A DNA stretch of 64,000 nucleotides, from the NCBI RefSeq assembly GCF_021646545.1, contig NZ_JAKIRP010000002.1, positions 434,001 through 498,000 of the forward strand, in the 5' to 3' direction. Shown in pieces: positions 60,869 to 64,000 of this stretch. The position numbers and the translations under genes were made by a program. Source of the DNA: Chitinophaga filiformis (lineage in GTDB: Bacteria > Bacteroidota > Bacteroidia > Chitinophagales > Chitinophagaceae). The notes below the pieces were generated by a model. It was given only the letters and a program-made list of their open reading frames with translations, had not been told where the DNA came from and searched no databases. Position 1 is the stretch's first letter; every line of letters begins with the position of its first letter.

Positions 60869-62194
60869 TTATAACATCCTTTTCTGCAGCCTTGACTTAA
60901 TAATATAAACAATGATACCTGCCATTGTCACCGTGACGCCGGCCAGCATCATATGCAGTCCGGTAGAGATGAAAATGCCTATCCAGATCATGATAGCGAG
61001 AATTACAGGCAGCGGATATAAAGGCATATGCCATTTGAAGAAATCCCTTCCCTGTCTTCTGCTGAGTAGTATGAGTCCCACCGCCTGGGCAATGAACTGT
61101 ATCATAATGCGCATGGCGAGGATAGCGCTGATGACTTCTTTGATCTTGAATAAGAGACTGAATATAAACGCCACTGCTCCTAAGAAAAGCAGCGATACAT
61201 AAGGGAAATTTTTCGTAGGGTGAAGACGTGCAAATACCTTAAAGAAAGCGCCATCCTGTGCAGCGGCATAAGGAATACGGCTGTAACCCAGGGTAGCCGA
61301 GAAGACAGACGCAAAAGCCACCCAGAGGATCAGGATAGTGGCAATTTTGGCGGCAGTGGGTCCTCCCAGTACTTCGATGAACTCACTTACTACGAAGGGG
61401 CTGCTCTCTACCCGGTCGAAGGGTAATACCGATGCCACACTGATGTTCATACACAGGTACAGTACAGTGATACCTGCGATGGAAATCAGCATACTGCGGG
61501 GAATATTCTTTTCCGGCTGCCTGATTTCTCCACCCAGGTGACAGATGTTATAATAACCGAGGTAACTGTAAATGGTCTTTACGCTGGCAAAACCCAGAGC
61601 GGCTGCAAATGCAGAATTGAGTTTCAGCCCGTCGTTGATATGTTTAATGGGATCTAGGAAATTGCCGTGTACTATTCCTCCACCGATGATCCAGACCATG
61701 GTAACAAGTACCCCCATCCACAGCAATACACTGATCCTGCCAATGGTTTCGATATTGCGGTACAGCAGGAAAACAATCAGTAGTACCATACCACCGCTGA
61801 CAGCCTTTATGCCCCAGAAGCCTAACGGAAATATATACCCTGCGTATTGTGCAAAGCCAATAGCAGCCGAAGCGATGACAAGGGGCGCCTGGATCATGGT
61901 CTGCCATACAAACAGGAAACTCATGAGCTTCCCTGTTTTGGGGCCGAAGCCTTCTTTCAGGAAGTTATAACTACCGCCTGCTTTAGGGAAAGTAGCTCCC
62001 AGCTCACTCCAAACCATGGCGTCGATAAACGACAGTACTGCCCCGGCTATCCAGGCGTACAGAAAGCCCGGACCACGCATGGTCTCAGCCACCACACTCA
62101 ATACTATAAATGGGCCTATGCCCACCATGTCTGTCATATTAATAGCAGTAGCCTGTAACAGACTAATGCGCCGGGATAGTTCTGGTTGCTTCAT
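60869..62194 (-). CDS. APC-superfamily amino acid permease
   Basis: A 441-residue protein with about twelve hydrophobic helices. It starts with a short tail and 'INMTDMVGIGPFIVLSVVAE', the helix-1 unwound region of APC transporters (G-I-G-P-F), followed by GAVLSFIDAMVWSELGATFPKAGGSYNFL, where the E-L-[GA]-x-x-x-P-x-A-G-G-x-Y motif is characteristic. Substrates of the family are amino acids or polyamines, and sequence alone does not choose. It is on the same strand as the reductase gene 85 bases upstream. Confidence 0.88.
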   Translation of the reverse strand: MKQPELSRRISLLQATAINMTDMVGIGPFIVLSVVAETMRGPGFLYAWIAGAVLSFIDAMVWSELGATFPKAGGSYNFLKEGFGPKTGKLMSFLFVWQTMIQAPLVIASAAIGFAQYAGYIFPLGFWGIKAVSGGMVLLIVFLLYRNIETIGRISVLLWMGVLVTMVWIIGGGIVHGNFLDPIKHINDGLKLNSAFAAALGFASVKTIYSYLGYYNICHLGGEIRQPEKNIPRSMLISIAGITVLYLCMNISVASVLPFDRVESSPFVVSEFIEVLGGPTAAKIATILILWVAFASVFSATLGYSRIPYAAAQDGAFFKVFARLHPTKNFPYVSLLFLGAVAFIFSLLFKIKEVISAILAMRIMIQFIAQAVGLILLSRRQGRDFFKWHMPLYPLPVILAIMIWIGIFISTGLHMMLAGVTVTMAGIIVYIIKSRLQKRML

Positions 62195-62279
62195 TTGAGG
62201 CGTAAAAATAAATATTTTGCGCCGCAGAGAAGAAAAATTTATTGATGTTCTTCAATGTTTTCCCTTCAGTCGCCACGCT

Positions 62280-62966
62280 TTATTTTAATACTTTATATTT
62301 TATCCACACCACGTCATCTGTCATTTGTTGCAGATGGATCAGTTTCAGATGTTTGTAAGGGATGGTTTCAACGGTGGGAAGTCCGGTATCATTGAGTGTA
62401 GCAGTGTCACTACCATCCGCAATAGGATAATAGAGGATGCTGAATTCATCTATCAATCCGGCAGCGTGGAATGATCCATTTACGCCACCACCACCTTCCA
62501 GCATTATTTTGTTGATATTAAAATGTTGTTGCAGCTTGTTCAGGATAAGCGAAAGATCAACGGAAGTAGTGCCGCCAAACAGGTAAGAAATACCTTTTGA
62601 CTGTAGGTAACCCAGGTATTCGGGTGCTACCTTTTCTGTCAGTACAACAATCAGCCGGTCTCCGTCCAGGTCGTTGGAATCCCATCCGAGTTTACCCGAA
62701 GCATCGAGTGCTATTACGTAAGACGCTGCCCTGGCGTCAGCGATGAAGTCCGTTTTGTCCTGTATCTTTTCAAAGGATGATAAGTCTGGCAATTCAGCCG
62801 CAAAATGTTGTTCCATTGTTACTCTTCCACAGAACCAGGCATCTGCGTTTTCATGTTTCCCTCCTGTCTGCTCATACAATTCAGCTCCTTTAAACGGCTT
62901 CCAGTTGTCTGTAATGATCCTGCCGTCAATTGAACAAAGCATGTGACAAATAACGTATGGTTTCAT
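62280..62966 (-). CDS. RibD C-terminal domain reductase (dihydrofolate reductase-like)
   Basis: A 228-residue protein starting MKPYVICHMLCSIDGRI, which is the beta-1 strand and loop of the RibD_C fold. GRVTMEQHF and IMLEGGGGVNGSFHAAGLIDEF give the NADPH-binding G-G-G-x-x loop, as in 5-amino-6-uracil reductases. The protein lacks a deaminase domain, so it is a stand-alone reductase of unknown substrate. It differs from the 188-residue homologue at 25060 in length and loop sequences. Confidence 0.85.
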   Translation of the reverse strand: MKPYVICHMLCSIDGRIITDNWKPFKGAELYEQTGGKHENADAWFCGRVTMEQHFAAELPDLSSFEKIQDKTDFIADARAASYVIALDASGKLGWDSNDLDGDRLIVVLTEKVAPEYLGYLQSKGISYLFGGTTSVDLSLILNKLQQHFNINKIMLEGGGGVNGSFHAAGLIDEFSILYYPIADGSDTATLNDTGLPTVETIPYKHLKLIHLQQMTDDVVWIKYKVLK

Positions 62967-63060
62967 ATTGCTCAGTGTTATTTATCACAAAGATGAGACA
63001 ATTGACGAACAGGATCTGGTAGAAAACAAAGTATAACTTACTCATTTCAAAGATAGCAGC

Positions 63061-64000
63061 TTACTCTGCGCTCTTTATGAGATGTTTCGTTGTCTTTACA
63101 CCATTAATATCGATCTGGATGAGGTACACGCCAGGACGCAGATGCGCGGTGCTGATCTCCTGACCGGAAGTAACGATCCTGACTGGTGTAACCTGTCTTC
63201 CTAATGCATCATAAATGATGAGCTTCGCTTGTTTTGCGCCGAACTTCAATCGCACATGAGTGGCAGCCGGATTGGGATAAAGTACAATGTCTTTGCCTGT
63301 AGCTGATTTCTCATATGCGGCTGCCAGACGGCTGTTGGCAAGCGACAATGGCGTTGCATACAGCTGGTTTTTCGGAATGATCTCCTTGCCTTGTGAAGCA
63401 CTTGACCATGACAGTTTGCAGTTGGCGCCGCCGTTGTTTTCGAAATATTCCAGTCTGATATCGTATTGCTGACCTGCTGTCAATGTAATGGTACCGGAGT
63501 ATTCAATATCCCAGTCATCCAGCCATTTGTCAATGATGAGCTGATTGTTGACCCACAAACGTCTGCCGTTATCACTGGTGATATAGAAGGTATACTGACC
63601 TGAATATCTTGGTTCTACTTTCCCTGTCCAGCGTACCGTGTAACCGTTTGTGTTGACACCGGTGCCAGGAGCACCTTCACCCCAGTCAAAATTGATTGTG
63701 GGATCCAGGCGGGAGAAGACGAATGTTTCGAAATTCATGCCGTTGTAGTAATTACCCGTAAGGCCGTTACCATTGCCGACAGGTGGAACAGATAACAACT
63801 GCCATCTGGCAGAGAGCTGGCCTGTGCCTGTATGCTGTACCACCTTAGCTTCCGGTGCTGTGCTCTCGTTAAGCGTGGAGAGCACTTTACCACTCAGTAC
63901 AGATATGAATTTGTAATAACCGCTATCTGCCTGTACCGCAATGAACTGCTGGTTGGCAGCTTCCTGGTTGGTCCATTGCCAGAGACTGACATCTTCATTC
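63061..64000 (-). CDS. Lectin/PA14 protein with T9SS sorting domain (5' end beyond window)
   Basis: The frame stays open to the end of the window, so the N-terminus is missing; an internal GTG is not the start. About 313 residues are seen. The visible N-terminal part (WTNQEAANQQFIAVQADSGY, YKFISVLSGKVL) resembles a ricin-type beta-trefoil lectin repeat. A PA14 domain follows (GLTGNYYNGMNFETFVFSRL, YTFYITSDNGRRLWVNNQLI). The last 80 residues match a type IX secretion system type A sorting domain (DIVLYPNPAATHVRLKF, GVYLIQIDINGVKTTKHLI). It is probably a large secreted carbohydrate-active protein whose catalytic part lies outside the window. Confidence 0.85.
   Translation of the reverse strand, partial: NEDVSLWQWTNQEAANQQFIAVQADSGYYKFISVLSGKVLSTLNESTAPEAKVVQHTGTGQLSARWQLLSVPPVGNGNGLTGNYYNGMNFETFVFSRLDPTINFDWGEGAPGTGVNTNGYTVRWTGKVEPRYSGQYTFYITSDNGRRLWVNNQLIIDKWLDDWDIEYSGTITLTAGQQYDIRLEYFENNGGANCKLSWSSASQGKEIIPKNQLYATPLSLANSRLAAAYEKSATGKDIVLYPNPAATHVRLKFGAKQAKLIIYDALGRQVTPVRIVTSGQEISTAHLRPGVYLIQIDINGVKTTKHLIKSAE

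Noticed and set aside
1..64000. Mobile elements, CRISPR arrays, tRNA and rRNA genes
   Set aside because: No transposase, integrase, regularly spaced repeat array or cloverleaf-like sequence was seen on reading through; a tool-based scan would be needed to be certain for tRNAs.

Overview
The window looks like a chromosomal segment of a Bacteroidota species, most likely a member of the Chitinophagaceae close to Chitinophaga. This rests on two SusC/SusD outer-membrane pairs, one with a FecR anti-sigma and an ECF sigma factor, a protein with a type IX secretion sorting tail, many short signal-peptide beta-barrel proteins, weak Shine-Dalgarno sites, and several promoters of the Bacteroidota form TTTG-N19/20-TAnnTTTG. 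No rRNA, tRNA, CRISPR array, insertion sequence, integrase or phage module was seen. The species call is inference from gene content; no search was run.

Layout. 1-10.1 kb: the end of a molybdopterin oxidoreductase, an 87-bp tandem repeat, a Lipoprotein_15-type lipoprotein, an unknown secreted protein, an SF1 helicase, a GH18-like lipoprotein, a PAP2 phosphatase, a small lipoprotein, a lone bioA and a VOC protein. 10.2-15.1 kb: a stand-alone Deinococcus-type RNA ligase, four tandem paralogous outer-membrane beta-barrel genes and a PKD-domain protein. 15.2-25.1 kb: a beta-helix protein and a GntR/UTRA regulator, divergent from a mannoside operon (GH38 alpha-mannosidase, fused phosphomannose isomerase-like protein, sugar MFS transporter, ROK kinase). 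25.1-31.1 kb: a DHFR-like reductase, a GlxA-type regulator, pyruvate oxidase, a short AraC regulator and two convergent paralogous SDRs, with AraC-box-like direct repeats. 31.1-36 kb: a signalling cluster of LytTR regulator, TPR histidine kinase and sigma-54 response regulator. 36-47.4 kb: esterase, SDR, FtsX-type permease, a gene-poor gap, a Lys-rich secreted peptide, a DUF4272 protein, a subtilase with a small inhibitor-like partner, an esterase, a hypothetical protein, an ArsR regulator and a GNAT acetyltransferase. 47.5-53.5 kb: a SusCD pair preceded by a strong promoter and a 27-residue leader peptide ending in Cys and Ser codons, then a membrane-anchored protein. 53.6-60.8 kb: a second SusCD pair with FecR and ECF sigma. 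60.9-64 kb: an APC permease, a second DHFR-like reductase and a lectin/PA14 protein with a T9SS tail cut by the window edge.

How the genes work together. The best-supported unit is the mannoside operon: GH38 releases mannose from alpha-mannosides outside the cytoplasm, the MFS protein imports it, the ROK protein would phosphorylate it and the isomerase-like protein would make fructose-6-phosphate. The divergent GntR protein is the obvious controller, and repeated sites overlap the operon promoter. The second unit is the SusC(STN)-SusD-FecR-sigma system, a standard surface-signalling nutrient uptake locus. The most unusual items are the Cys/Ser leader peptide with a following hairpin before the first SusCD pair, the subtilase with a detached propeptide-like protein, the direct repeats in front of the short AraC gene and its neighbouring SDR, the isomerase with a kinase-like N-terminal half, and the RNA ligase. 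Several start codons were moved from the longest reading frame, with reasons given in each entry.
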